Origin: Mixophyes australis
Taxonomy: Eukaryota > Chordata > Amphibia > Anura > Limnodynastidae
Reading direction: 5' to 3'
Length of the DNA stretch: 64,000 nucleotides
Assembly: GCA_036250195.1 (NCBI GenBank)
Contig: JAVHZZ010000001.1
Span: forward strand, 392,906,783-392,970,782
Shown here: positions 1-11,370 of the stretch, piece by piece
How the letters are laid out: the number at the start of each line of letters is the position of its first letter
Position numbering within the stretch: position 1 is the first letter of the stretch
Made by a program: the position numbers and the translations under genes
The notes under the pieces: generated by a model
What the model was told of the DNA's origin: nothing
What the model saw: the letters and a program-made list of their open reading frames with translations, nothing else
Databases searched by the model: none

Positions 1-1852
1 CCAGATATGGACATTACGCCAATGAACGCAATTGCATGCAATTCGTGTCTGATCGCAATTGACACTTACAACTACCTGCAATTTCAGAGGCAGAATGGGG
101 GAGGGAAGGGGTGATCTAACAGAGGTCATGTACAGTAAAGGCGTTCCGATGCAGACGTGGCCGATTCAAGTTCTGTGTCTCTTACAAGTACCCTTGGTTT
201 CATTCATATCAGTTGCACCCACTACAAGACAAGTGTTCATACCGAATGATAGTGATAACCAACACAGCATAGACTTTGAATTAAAAATTACACCTATGTG
301 TGTCAGTAGCTATCACAGAACAACTGTGTGCAACTAACCAAGACCATAAAAATGCATTGATGTACAGTTCTCATTGAAATGATCTAAATTTATGTCATTA
401 AGTTTTAAAAAATATTTTTTATAAAAAAAAAAAATTCTTCTTTATTTTAATTTGTTTAAATGTGTTCTGATGTGAGCTTTTATTGTAGTTACACATGTGT
501 GTATACTGCAGTCTGTTCTGTGTGTCTACATATGGCAAGTACTGTTTACACAGAGCGTTCTTCCACCCAGATTCAAATCAAAATGTATCTTAAAGATCGG
601 CTTGGTGTTGAATTATGAACAAGTTCCATGTTCTTTTTTAAAACACAGCTTATGTGCAAGTTGTTTTTGGACTTGAATTAGACCCAGAATTTTTAATAAT
701 TCGCATCAGTTCCTGCCCCAGAGGAGCTTGCAGGATTAATTATCTTCCTCGCACAAGGGTAAAATTTGTTCAAAGCCAGTTAACCTACTAGTGTGCTTTT
801 GAACTTTGGCAGGAAACCACAGGTGAAACCCATGTAAAGACTGGGAAAACAGACAAGCTCCAGACAGATAGACAGTTGGAATAAAACCCATGGACCAGTT
901 CTGCAAGGCAGCAGTGCTAATCATGTAAAATCATAGTTAAATATTTTAATAATTTAATAATAGACTGGTTAGATTCTGATAAAAAGGTAACAGCTCATTT
1001 CCAAAACATTTACTTATGAAACATGATTTTGAATGTCATTTTTTATTGAACTCAACCCTGTATTACCCCGAATATTACTGTGGTATACACACAAGCTGTT
1101 GCAATGCAAGAAGATTATCACATAAATAACATTGGCATGAAGAATTTGGTTGGAGATAAAATAATTGCTTGCAGAATTTAGTTTACTTTAAAATAGTAAC
1201 ACCTTTGCTCACAATAGATATACTGTAGTCATGCAACATGAAACGTTCAATACATCTCTTTATACTCACAACAGGAAAATGCTGGGGTTAGAGTGTGTTT
1301 ACATATGTAGCAGTAATTGGTTAATAAACATGTTTGTAATGTAATAGTTGTGTTCACCCCTAATCTAGTTCATGTGCTAGACTGACTATAGTACTAAAAA
1401 AAGCAAACGTACATAATTATCTTTTATTTATTTTTTTATTAATAATAATTTCTGGAAAAAAACTAAATATTTTAATCAATTCAATGGATTCAACATTTAA
1501 GACAACAAAAGTGTCATTTTATTATAAGAGGGAGAAGGGGTGTTCACCCTTCATCCTTTGCCATGGACAACATCCAAATTACACAATACTTATAAAACAT
1601 GTGTTTGCAATTACTAACAATTAAGGTTTTTTTTTCACTAATGAAATATTTTTCCATTTTTTGCATTGTGCAGTAAATCTTCTGCAAATTAAACTCAATT
1701 CAATAGCTCTAGAAAATGGAGCGCAAAATACAGAGTGAAAAGTATATTCATCTGCAGTTAGACTTTTTATGGAAAATATGGAAGCAATGTTGTAAATGCA
1801 TACAAATTAGTTCACTACGTTCCTTTTTTTAAAAATATTCATATAATCTTCA
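1..1852. other. AT-rich stretch without a recognised gene
   Basis: No reading frame here has homology I recognise. Short A and T runs occur around 405-450 and 1425-1450. I see no terminal repeats or target duplications, so this is probably old intergenic or intronic sequence. Confidence 0.5.
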
Positions 1853-2000
1853 CCAGGTCTGGAGAACCTGTGGCTCTCTAGGTGTTGTGAAACTATAAGC
1901 CCCAGTATATTTTTGCCAGTTGATAATCAGCATATGGCTGACAGGCTATGCTGGGACTTGTAGTTTCTCAACACTTGGAGAGCCACAGGCTGTCCAGGCA
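1853..2000. repeat. Fold-back interspersed repeat with 'ACTACAAGTCCCAG' type arms
   Basis: The left arm (CCTGTGGCTCTCTAGGTG, then a degenerate AACTATAAGCCCCAG) is the inverted complement of the right arm (CTGGGACTTGTAGTTTCTCAACACTTGGAGAGCCACAGG), allowing a few mismatches. The structure is a MITE-like hairpin of about 145 bp. The motif ACTACAAG(T/C)CCCAG also occurs at 31200-31380, so it belongs to an interspersed family. I could not fix a target duplication. Confidence 0.7.
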
Positions 2001-4141
2001 TCATCTACACAATAATTCAAGACCAACCTCAAAACCATTTCTCATCTTTACATTCTGCAACACTGTGTCCCAAGATTCCAGTATTTGACCACTGAAAATA
2101 TTTAGCTCAGAAAATGTATATTTCTGATTCAACTAGACTTACACTATTAGTTGAGTTGAGATCCTTCAAACATCCGTGACTTTTTGATAGGAACCATTTG
2201 CAATTTCAGTATAGACAAAGCTTTGCTAATACCTAATAGGGAAAGATTCCTATCACAAATGTATGCACTGTGCATTTGTTTAAAAATTATACACTGAGAA
2301 ACCTCATGTCATATTTTTTCATCAAAAAAATATGAGCTTTATTCTTAAAAGCAGTAAAAACAATACAAAATTGGCATACACTTCGCAACCTGGTTTTAAG
2401 TTTTAAACCCAACAAAGTTACCTGCACCTCCTATCTTCCAATAGCTCATTGATTGCTAGGCCACAAAGTTTCCTACTTCTTTCCACTTTCACCTACATGA
2501 TTTTTGTTATGGTGAAACCATTTTCTGTTCTACATTCAATGTAAAAATACTCATCTTCATGTTCCTGATTTAGTGTAGATCTGATACTAGCTCCGAAGAA
2601 CTGGTGAGGAAATGTGTGTTTTCAGTGCAGGAGTGGTACCCAAGGTAACCAATTCTCTTTGTACCTAATTCAGCTGCCTCTTCTGTATGCACACTCAACT
2701 GCCTGTCAAGGAAATGTCATTTCCCCATCACTCTGTATTATATCACTCATCAAAATATGGTCCTCAAAGCACATACATTTCTTTGTTTACATACATTATT
2801 ATAGCAGCATGGCTACCCACGTAGCCTCTTTCAGCACCTATCTATCTACACCTCTGTTGCATAGTATGTGGGTGGAAAATACATGTACCATATGTCTATC
2901 AAAGTTATTGTATTTATTTGTTTTCCTTTGCCGTAGCAGATTGTGGCCTTTTTATTTAATATATATACTGTATTTACTAAACTATACAACACAGTTTCTA
3001 TGGAAAAATTGAGTTCTATTTCTATTCTGGGAATATAATATCACTGTATGTGTTTTAAATTGCATGCAGTGGTTATGTAATGTACTCATTGCACCTTTGA
3101 CATGTGTATTCATGGAATGCGTGGCATAAAGAGGGGTTAAAAAGTTAGGCAGAAGTTTAAAAAATAATAATGGAACATTCTAGTTCATAGCTTTGCAACT
3201 GCACTGGCTCAGTGTGCAGTAGCGGAAATATTGCCAGAGCAGTGAGAGGAGCCCGATGATGATGGTCAGTTCCTCCTCTTCTGAGAATGCATAGGGACTG
3301 AATGCCCAAATGGGGCTTGACTGCAAATCAACCAGCATCCTGCCTCCAAAAAAAACAGTGTTGCTGTAGAGTGTGCAGGTCAATTTAGGTGGGTTTTGTC
3401 CCTATAGATCTAGCTAGCTGTATTAGTGAACACATTATCTCAGAAACCGTTTTATGCTCCACTCACCCTTCCCTAAAATTCCAATATCCACTAGGATAAG
3501 TTTTTTATGAGATTCATGATGTAATTAATTGTCAAATTGTTGTGATTTACTCAAAATTAAAAAGATTTGCTTTGGTGGGTAAGGCTATACTGTAGTTATG
3601 TTTAAATTAAGATGAATATCAAGTTATGCATGATTTGTAAATTTGAGAGTTAGCGTCATATATACTTATAATTTAATGAAGCTTAAATGGGTTGTTGGGA
3701 TCAATAAAACTAAGCTGTAGTTTTGGTTTGAATATAATGATTAATGATTAGTTATGTTACAAAGATTTCAACATGAACTAATAAAAACGTTTTGTGTCCT
3801 TTTCCACTTATATGAGTCCGTTCAATTATTTATCAGTTATCATTTTTTTAAGGTTATAAGTTATTTTCCTTACTGAGTTCCATATATTTACACAAAAGGA
3901 ATATTTTGTACAGGTTCAATGCCGAGCAAGGACAGGGGAAGGAAAACAGAGCAGAAGGTCACATGAAATACATTAAGTCATTTGAAACATTATAAATATA
4001 TTTAAAGATAAACTGTTTATACAGTACTTGATACAAAGTTTGGTACAGCAGTAGGAATACCAACATAAATAGCTACTGTACTGTACATAAACTCTCCAGC
4101 TCTAGATCAGGTTTTCTCAACCTTTATGTATCTTTAAGACT
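2001..4141. other. No recognised gene
   Basis: Open frames here (for example around 2614-3012) are low-complexity, AT-driven and without recognisable domains. I see no RNA gene or element ends. Confidence 0.45.
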
Positions 4142-4145
4142 TTAA

Positions 4146-4367
4146 GGAGGAGACTCAATTAGCCACTAGCAGCCGTCGAACATTGCCTCAATGTCTGACA
4201 GCCTTGCAGGCCAAAACGGTACTGAAATCTCTGCTCATTTTCCCTCGTATCTCTGTCTGTTGAGAGGGAGAATGAGTGCAGATTTTAGTGAAATCTCTGA
4301 CACAATGTGTCTCCACTGACTGTCCCGGAGACACACTGAGTAACCTCGTGGCCAATTGAAATCTCCT
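4146..4367. mobile_element. MITE flanked by TTAA
   Basis: The 222-bp element lies between TTAA at 4142-4145 and TTAA at 4368-4371. The ends are imperfect inverted repeats: GGAGGAGACTCAATTAGCCAC on the left, and AGGAGATTTCAATTGGCCAC when the right end is read on the minus strand. TTAA duplication with an AGGAGA-like end fits piggyBac- or Kolobok-type MITEs. The superfamily is inference. It carries no coding sequence. Confidence 0.65.
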
Positions 4368-4371
4368 TTAA

Positions 4372-5390
4372 ATGTTTAGCAAGGATCTCTTATTGTGTAT
4401 CAATTTATCCCAATAGCCCCCTAAAAAGTATAAACTTATTCCAAGTACCCCAGATGTGTACCAATGTTTGCCAAGTAACCATTTATGTTTGTCAATGATT
4501 CTCATAACTCTCTAATTTTGTTTTGAATATGTTTTATTTGTTACTTATAGATTAAACTGTTATTTTTACATATGACAGTTTGCTAGGTGGATAAAACAGC
4601 AAATTATGTATCGTATAAATACAGCAAAGTAACACAGAAAAATGATCATGAAATATTTTAAATTAATATATTTACATACTCACACTCGTATTCACCTTTG
4701 CTGAAATACACGGACAATAGTAAATCAAAGACATTTTTAGACTTTTATTGGTAATATGTGTGTTAATTTCTGTGAAATAAAAGTTCATAAAAAATAGTTT
4801 TTATTGATCGGAATCAGAAGTGGAAAATTACTGATGTAGATATAAGTAAGGTATCCTCCGATTCTTTTAGAATTCAGTTGGCCCAAAAAATCAAAATTAA
4901 CGGTTTTGAAAAGCTATTTGACAAAATTGGATGCAGGAAGATGTTTGAGGTTCTACTGGTATAATATTCTAGAAAGCTTAGTGAAACCAATTTATTGTAT
5001 TGTCAAAAGCAACAATCATTCTTCACATAATGCTGTTATTGAATAAGACAAACAATTCCCCAGCAATAACCAGATATAAGTAATTGTTTGATAATATTAG
5101 ATTTTCCTTGCACATTTACTTATTATATTTGATGGTATTTATGTAGAACATTAAGGAAATAAGAATAATATAATGTCAGCACATTTAAAATCAGCCGTGT
5201 TGCCACCAATAAAAGCAGGAATAAATTAAATTAAAAATGATACATTTTGTTGGCTAACTGAAAAGATTTTAATAGCAAATATTGCATCTAGATATGTATA
5301 AAACTAAACAAATTTCAGCCCAAAATTTGCTAATTGCTGAGAAAGAGCAAATTGCTCACTCATGATTCGCAGTTCCCAGTGTTCTCTCCA
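4372..5390. other. No recognised gene
   Basis: AT-rich sequence without recognisable coding, RNA or repeat ends. Confidence 0.4.
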
Positions 5391-5567
5391 GGGGGTATAT
5401 TTGCTAAACTGTGAGTTTGAAAAAGTGGAGATGTTGCCTATAGCAACCAAACAGCTTCTATCTGTCATTTTGTAGAATGTACTAAATAAATTATAACTAG
5501 AATCTGATTGGTTGCTATAGGCAACATTTCCACTTTTTCAAACCCACTTTTTAGTAAATATACCCCC
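5391..5567. mobile_element. Fold-back MITE, GGGGGTATATTT ends
   Basis: The 177-bp element begins GGGGGTATATTTGCTAAAC and ends TTTAGTAAATATACCCCC. Inside the arms, GTGGAGATGTTGCCTATAG is mirrored by CTATAGGCAACATTTCCAC, so most of the element folds on itself. Related copies lie at 41971-42119 and, as a fragment, at 47225-47290. Superfamily not determined. Confidence 0.75.
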
Positions 5568-6239
5568 AGTACTACATGTCAATCATTTTTCATATGTATT
5601 GAGCAGCAACCAGCAGCAAAGATAGTAAGGAAGGTGTCAGACAAATGCTTTTCTGTAATCCGTAACAGCTCCATTGTGATAGGGGAGGAGTATTCCTGTG
5701 ACAGGCTGGGGTTACTTGCCACCCTGTTGGGAGAGGCAGCTTTACAAATTTGTCTTGGAGGTTCACTTACCATCAGTGACCTAACATTACTAACTCTTTG
5801 GCCACCAGACACTCACTAACTGTAAGTGTCAACTGTGCACCACCAGTTGGAGAGTTGTCACTGCCACCACCAGACTTGTTCCTGGAATTGCTAACTTGCT
5901 AGCAGCTGCAGAACCTATTTTCTGGTGATTTTGGCAGGTTCCTCCTGACTGCATACTTTGGATCAAGACTGCATGGTAACTAGCAGAGTGTTGACTCGGG
6001 ACTCTGGGTTCAATACAGGACACTTTACAGTGGTAGTTCTTATCTTTTGGTCACATGATTTTAGCAAATATTCTTGCAGAAATAGAGTAGGATCTGTAGG
6101 GAGAATAGCTTTATTGCTCAAATAAAGTTCTTAATAGAGTTGTTACTCACCACTAAAAGTAGTGTTGACACACACATACAGGACCTTAAGCTGGGTACAC
6201 AGTACAGGTTCTCCACCCAGGTATTGTGCATGATCACAC

Positions 6240-6376
6240 CAGAGGCAGAACTAGCAAGCTGTGGGCCCCAGTGCAGGGAAGTGAGGAAGAGGGAACTGGG
6301 GCCCACAGCTCGCTAGCTCCCTGTGCAGCGGGACCCGTTATCTCCATGGGCTGCACCAATGGTAGTTCCGCCACTG
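6240..6376. mobile_element. hAT-type MITE, 8-bp target duplication GATCACAC
   Basis: The 137-bp element starts CAGAGGCAGAACTA and ends TAGTTCCGCCACTG, so the termini are inverted repeats with the CAG...CTG ends usual for hAT elements. It is flanked by identical octamers GATCACAC at 6232-6239 and 6377-6384. An internal hairpin is built from CTGTGGGCCCCAGT and ACTGGGGCCCACAG. No coding sequence. Confidence 0.85.
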
Positions 6377-6774
6377 GATCACACAATAAACGACTATTAG
6401 GTCCGATTAGTGTGTACGCTACCACATTCATGTTTTATCATACCAAAGTACATTATATCATTTGATTTAGTTTTATAAACTGTTTAAAAATCACTATCAA
6501 TGATGGAACGTTGTCGGGCAAATTCTGCATTGTGTATACACTCACAGCCAGCAGTGTAGGCAGATCTCTATGGAGTTTACAAAGTCATGATCTTTTGAGC
6601 AGATGGTTATGACAGATGAGGAGCAAAGAGCTGAAGGTAAATCATGTAGATGTGTACACATGAATAAGCATGTTCATCAGGACTTTCAATCGGTGGTAAA
6701 GGCATTTCAGAGATCTGATCGGGAGAAATTTTCATCTTAGCTCATACCTTTAATAATTAGAGATGGTCACTGAC

Positions 6775-6905
6775 CCCCGTGTTTTGGTTTTGGATTCGGT
6801 TTTGGATCTGGATTACCGTCGTGTTTTGGTTTTGGTTTTGGTTTTGCAAAACCGCCATTGCGTGTTTTGGTTTTGGTTTTGGTTTTGTTTGGTTTTGTTT
6901 TGCTA
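6775..6905. repeat. GGTTTT-rich subterminal region of the hAT element
   Basis: Repeats of TTTTGGTTTTGG dominate this end. The same motif on one strand or the other marks the corresponding end of the related copies near 35140-35230, 36740-36830 and 38340-38440. In hAT elements such subterminal repeats usually serve as transposase binding sites; that role is inferred here. Confidence 0.7.
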
Positions 6906-7162
6906 TTTTTTTGGAAAATCCATGTTTTTGGGCCTAAATTAACCCAATTTAGTGCTCCAACTGTTTTAGAGACAAGTAATCTAATTGTTGAGGTAATAAA
7001 TCATCCAAAAAAACAGTTTAATTCTTCGTTGGTAGGCCTATTCTACACACAAAACAGATTGTCTTCCTCTCCATCTATGCATATTGGCAATGCAGCCATC
7101 GTCTTTGAATGTATATTACACCCTACACTTATAGTTAAATATGTAAAGAAATGGAAAAAGTC

Positions 7163-7743
7163 AGTTTGGTTTCTGTCTCTCAAGGCCCCCCTCCACTTGT
7201 ATAAAATACCAAAAAATTCAGCCACTATAGACTGTACAATATTAATTGACATGGAGAAAGCCAGTTTGGTTTCTGTCTCTCTAGGCCCCCCTCCACTTGT
7301 ATAAAATACTAAAAAATTCAGCCATTATAGACTGTACAATATTAATTGACATGGAGAAAGACAGTTTGGTTTCTGTCTCTCTAGGCCCCCCTCCACTTGT
7401 ATAAAATACTAAAAAATTCAGCCATTATAGACTGTACAATATTAATTGACATGGAGAAAGACAGTTTGGTTTCTGTCTCTCTAGGCCCCCCTCCACTTGT
7501 ATAAAATACCAAAAATTTCAGCCATTATAGACTGTACAATATTAATTGACATGGAGAAAGCCAGTTTGGTTTCTGTCTCTCTAGGCCCCCCTCCACTTGT
7601 ATAAAATACCAAAAAATTCAGCCATTATAGACTGTACAATATTAATTGACATGGAGAAAGCCAGTTTGGTTTCTGTCTCTCTAGGCCCCCCTCCACTTGT
7701 ATAAAATACCCAAAAATTCAGCCATTATAGACTGTACAATATT
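7163..7743. repeat. Tandem array, 100-bp unit, about six copies
   Basis: The motif CAGTTTGGTTTCTGTCTCTC recurs about every 100 bp (near 7164, 7262, 7362, 7462, 7562 and 7662), each followed by AGGCCCCCCTCCACTTG and ACTGTACAATATTAATTGAC. Units are nearly identical, which implies recent amplification or homogenisation. The array lies between the left end and the 3' end of the transposase gene. The apparent frame through it is not a gene. Confidence 0.92.
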
Positions 7744-7974
7744 ATGAAAAATGGACAAAGCCAGTTTAGGGTCACTCTGTCTATGACACCCTACCCTTAA
7801 GGATAAATTGCCCTAACAGCAGCCTTTCAAGATGGTATGTGATATGGAAATGCCACAAGTCCCTTTCCTCTTTGGGGGTAGATTGCACCCTACACTTACA
7901 TAGAAAGTTTTAAAAAGATGTTATCGGCATCACCTTCAGCTTAATCCTCACCCTCATCAGTGTGTACGTCATCA

Positions 7975-8364
7975 TCACAGACTCAATTCATCGCCGCTTG
8001 AATCCGCCATTAGAGAACAGTCAGTGCTTGGATGTCTTGGATGGTGAAGGCCTTCCTCGTGGAAGATGTAGTTCATTTTTATAAACATCATTTTCTCCAC
8101 ATTTTTGGGAAGTAACCTTCTACGGCGATCACTGACTAAGTTCCCTGTTGTGCTGAACACTCGTTCAGAGTACACACTGGAGGGTGGGCAGCTTAGGTAT
8201 TGCAAAGCAAGTTTGTACATGGGTTTCCAAATGGCCTGCTTTTCTTCCCAGTAAGGAAAGGGACTGTCTGACATTTCCATATCAACTACCTCTTGAAAGT
8301 AATCCTCCACCATCCTTTGCATGTTTATACTCATATTGGATGGAGTTATGGGCAAGTGACACAT
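7975..8364 (-). pseudogene. hAT transposase, C-terminal dimerisation (hATC) part
   Basis: This frame encodes the C-terminal hATC segment: a YWEEKQ stretch, then PSSVYSERVFSTTGN, then an arginine-rich SDRRRRLLP and a final FIKMNY. The pattern (A/P)SSVxSERVFSTxG is the family signature of ZBED-type hAT transposases and mediates dimerisation. It overlaps the end of the main frame (8346-10088) in a different phase. Against the copy at 33340-33420, the junction near 8350 looks like a small deletion that shifts the frame. Translation of the main frame therefore stops before this domain, and the enzyme would lack its dimerisation region unless the shift is a sequencing error. Confidence 0.85.
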
Positions 8365-10088
8365 TTTTTTGAAAAATCCTTCAAACCAGCCCAGATGTTA
8401 AATTGTTCTGGTCTGCCCCCTGTGTCTTCCCTGCTTCTTTTTTGGAAATTTAATTTTTTACGAGCAACAGCTTGAGAAAGTGAAGGAGGACACGTCGTCA
8501 AGCCGAGGCCCAGTTCAGCGGCCAACTTGCTGAGCAATAGCTCCTTGCAAAAGTTCACATCTCGCTCATTTACAAGTAAAGACTCAATGTAGGTTTTAAA
8601 CCTTGGATCAAGCACAGTGGCCAAAACGTACTGATCCGAGTTCAAGATCTTAATAACTCGAGGATCATTGTGAAGCGAATTAAGTACTTGATCGACAAGG
8701 CCAACATACTTTGCTGAATTGCTTGCTTTCAGCTCCTCCTTCATTTTCTCAAGCTGCTTTTCCAATAGTCTAATTAAAGGAATGACTTGGCTCAAACTAG
8801 CAGAGTCTGCACTGACCTCACATGTCACAACTTCAAATGGTTTCAGCACCTTGCACAGCACTGAAAGGATTCCCCACTGTGCAAGAGTGAAATACATCCC
8901 CCCTCCTTTCCCAATGTCATGACTTGTGCAATATGCTTGGATGGCTTTGCGCTGTTCCTCCATCCTCTGAAGCATGTACAGGGTGGAATTCCACCGAGTT
9001 ACCACCTCTTGCTTAAGTTGGTGGCAGGGCAAGTTAAACTGCTCTTGGAGCTGCTGTAATCTCCTACATGCTGTGGCTGAATGCCTGCAATGGCCTGAAA
9101 TTTTACGGACCACCGAAAGCATCTCCTGCACCTCACGGTTATTTCGTAGGAAGCTCTGCACCACCAAGTTGATGGTGTGAGCAAAACAGGGAATATGTTG
9201 GAAATCACCCAGCTGTAATGCTCGCACTATATTGTTGGCGTTATCTGAAATGGCATATCCTGGGTAGAGTCCAAGTGGTATAAGCCATGCATCAATCACA
9301 TCTCTCAGTTTGCGTAACAAATTGTCAGCCGTATGCCTGTTAGTGAAGCCGGTGATACAAAGAGTGGCCTGCCTGTGACAAATGTTACGTAGTGGTGTAC
9401 ATGCTGCTGCTGTTCCTGCTGGTGAAGGTGAATGACCAACCCAGTGGGCTGTCACAGTCATATAGTCTTTGGTTTGGCCACTTCCACTTGTCCACATATC
9501 TGTGGTTAAATGAACAGTGGGCAGAATGGCATTTTTCAGCGCAATCTCTACATTTTTACACACTTTTTGGTATAGTTGTGGAATAGCTTTACGGGAGAAA
9601 TGGTGTCGCGATGGAATTCTGTAACGCGGACACAAAACCTCAATTAACTGTGAAAAACCAGCTGCGTTTATCGTGGAGATTGGACGCAGATCTAACACTA
9701 ACATTGCAGCCATGGCGTCTGTGATTCGCTTGGCGACTGGGTGACTGCTGTCATATTTGCTTCCCCTCGCAAATGATTGTTTCACAGTTAATTGCTGAAA
9801 TGTAGGACTGCTCATTTTATTAACCTGCCTCTGGGATGACGATTTACCCCCAGAAGCAGCAACAGCAGCAGCAGGACTAACGCTTTCTTCAGAGGAATCA
9901 ATAATAGTGCCGGAGTCATCCAGCCTTAAGTGGGATGCCGGGCTAACTCCGAGCGCTACTGAGGATATTGATGAGGATGGTGTGGTGGGTGTATTTTGTA
10001 GCCGTCGGTATGTCGGTGAGCGGAGGGTCTTAGCTGATGAGGGAGTGCTTGTATTCTTTTGGGAAGAACTTTCAGCTTTTCCCAACAC
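8346..10088 (-). CDS. hAT transposase, BED-linker and RNase H-like catalytic part (580 codons)
   Basis: ZBED-like hAT transposase core, which would cut and rejoin the element's ends in the nucleus. Visible motifs, numbered from the methionine at 10088: TTDMWTS with the first catalytic Asp near residue 197; YAISDNANN with the second Asp near 282; CFAHTINLVVQ at 301-311, the usual C..H segment of the insertion domain; RWNST near 365; LDPRFK near 493. Upstream of this methionine the same frame stays open and reads a BED zinc finger (CSVCQ...TLRHLTRVH), so the true product starts earlier. The frame ends after KKCVTCP, before the hATC domain, which sits in another phase at 7975-8364. Family assignment is firm. 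Activity is doubtful. Confidence 0.9.
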   Translation of the reverse strand: MLGKAESSSQKNTSTPSSAKTLRSPTYRRLQNTPTTPSSSISSVALGVSPASHLRLDDSGTIIDSSEESVSPAAAVAASGGKSSSQRQVNKMSSPTFQQLTVKQSFARGSKYDSSHPVAKRITDAMAAMLVLDLRPISTINAAGFSQLIEVLCPRYRIPSRHHFSRKAIPQLYQKVCKNVEIALKNAILPTVHLTTDMWTSGSGQTKDYMTVTAHWVGHSPSPAGTAAACTPLRNICHRQATLCITGFTNRHTADNLLRKLRDVIDAWLIPLGLYPGYAISDNANNIVRALQLGDFQHIPCFAHTINLVVQSFLRNNREVQEMLSVVRKISGHCRHSATACRRLQQLQEQFNLPCHQLKQEVVTRWNSTLYMLQRMEEQRKAIQAYCTSHDIGKGGGMYFTLAQWGILSVLCKVLKPFEVVTCEVSADSASLSQVIPLIRLLEKQLEKMKEELKASNSAKYVGLVDQVLNSLHNDPRVIKILNSDQYVLATVLDPRFKTYIESLLVNERDVNFCKELLLSKLAAELGLGLTTCPPSLSQAVARKKLNFQKRSREDTGGRPEQFNIWAGLKDFSKKCVTCP

Positions 10089-10105
10089 TTTGCCATGAAC
10101 TCTCG

Positions 10106-10546
10106 TTAAATGGCGTAACGTAGACGAGGTTCCAAGATGGTTAAGGTCCCTCCCTCGACTGACTGTGGCTTGACATACACTACATACACTTGCAGCTCGG
10201 CTTTGACGCGTAACAGTAGTTGTGCACCAATTGTAGGCTGGGTAACTTTTTGGGATCTGCCACTAATAGCCAAAGGTGAAGGCCTCATTCTCTCTTTGCC
10301 ACTGCGTGTGTAGAATGGCATGCTTGCAATTTTTTTTTTATCGTCACTTAACTTTTGCTCAGTTACACTTCTTTTTCGCTTCAATACAGTAATTTTTTTT
10401 TTGGTTTTTGTTTTTTGCACTAATTTGAAAACACTCTGTTGTTTGACATCGCCTTGGCCAGATGACGTACTGGGAACACTAACATCAGGACTGGTGACAG
10501 AACCTGGTTGCTCATTCAGATCATATGTGGACTGCTTTGAATCCAT
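10106..10546 (-). CDS. hAT transposase, N-terminal part before the BED finger
   Basis: This 146-codon frame begins at a good methionine (MDSKQSTYDLNEQPG) and contains a basic tract (KTKTKKKITVLKRKRS) that could be a nuclear localisation signal. It then runs out of phase just as the BED finger starts. The cysteines and histidines of the finger (CSVC...H...H) are encoded over 10100-10190 in the phase of the 8346-10088 frame. I read this as the 5' end of the same transposase gene separated by a frameshift or, less likely, a short intron around 10190-10260. The last 30 or so residues of the 146 are out-of-frame readthrough. Confidence 0.75.
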   Translation of the reverse strand: MDSKQSTYDLNEQPGSVTSPDVSVPSTSSGQGDVKQQSVFKLVQKTKTKKKITVLKRKRSVTEQKLSDDKKKIASMPFYTRSGKERMRPSPLAISGRSQKVTQPTIGAQLLLRVKAELQVYVVYVKPQSVEGGTLTILEPRLRYAI

Positions 10547-10570
10547 TCTAAGCGCAAACCACTGGGGAGT

Positions 10571-11370
10571 GCTAAAAATTATTTAGTAGATACTGCTGAC
10601 AGATATGACTTTTGACAGCCAGAAATATTAATGCACAATTAGGGAGGACACCCCAAAAGCACTGAGGAGTGCTAAAAATTATTTAGTAGATACTGCTGAC
10701 AGTTATGACTTTTGACAGCCAGAAATATTAATGCACAATTAGGGAGGACACCCCAAAAGCACTGAGGAGTGCTAAAAATTATTTAGTAGATACTGCTGAC
10801 AGATATGACTTTTGACAGCCAGAAATATTAATGCACAATTAGGGAGGACACCCCAAAAGCACTGAGGAGTGCTAAAAATTATTTAGTAGATACTGCTGAC
10901 AGTTATGACTTTTGACAGCCAGAAATATTAATGCACAATTAGGGAGGACACCCAAAAGTACTGAGGAGTGCTAAAAATTATTTAGTAGATACTGCTGACA
11001 GATATGACTTTTGACAGCCAGAAATATTAATGCACAATTAGGGAGGACACCCCAAAAGCACTGAGGAGTGCTAAAAATTATTTAGTAGATACTGCTGACA
11101 GTTATGACTTTTGACAGCCAGAAATATTAATGCACAATTAGGGAGGACACCCCAAAAGCACTGAGGAGTGCTAAAAATTATTTAGTAGATACTGCTGACA
11201 GATATGACTTTTGACAGCCAGAAATATTAATGCACAATTAGGGAGGACACCCCAAAAGCACTGAGGTGTGCTACAAATTATTTAGTAGATACTGCTGACA
11301 GATATGACTTTTGACAGCCAGAAATATTTATGCACAATTATGGGGGACACCCCAAAAGCGCTGGGGAGTG
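10571..11370. repeat. Tandem array, 100-bp unit, eight copies with alternating variants
   Basis: Units start GCTAAAAATTATTTAG at 10571, 10671, 10771, 10871, 10970, 11070, 11170 and 11270, followed by a degraded ninth start near 11370. One position reads ACAGATATGACT in units 1, 3, 5, 7 and 8 but ACAGTTATGACT in units 2, 4 and 6, so the array was partly amplified as 200-bp dimers. It lies upstream of the transposase start (gene on the minus strand) and may contain the promoter, which is inference. Confidence 0.95.

Noticed and set aside
6858..7304. Open plus-strand frame of 148 codons
   Set aside because: It starts in the GGTTTT-rich transposon end and runs into the 100-bp array on the strand opposite to the transposase. 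No protein features.
10571..11370. CRISPR-like regular repeats
   Set aside because: Units are contiguous 100-bp tandem copies with no unique spacers, inside a eukaryotic hAT transposon.
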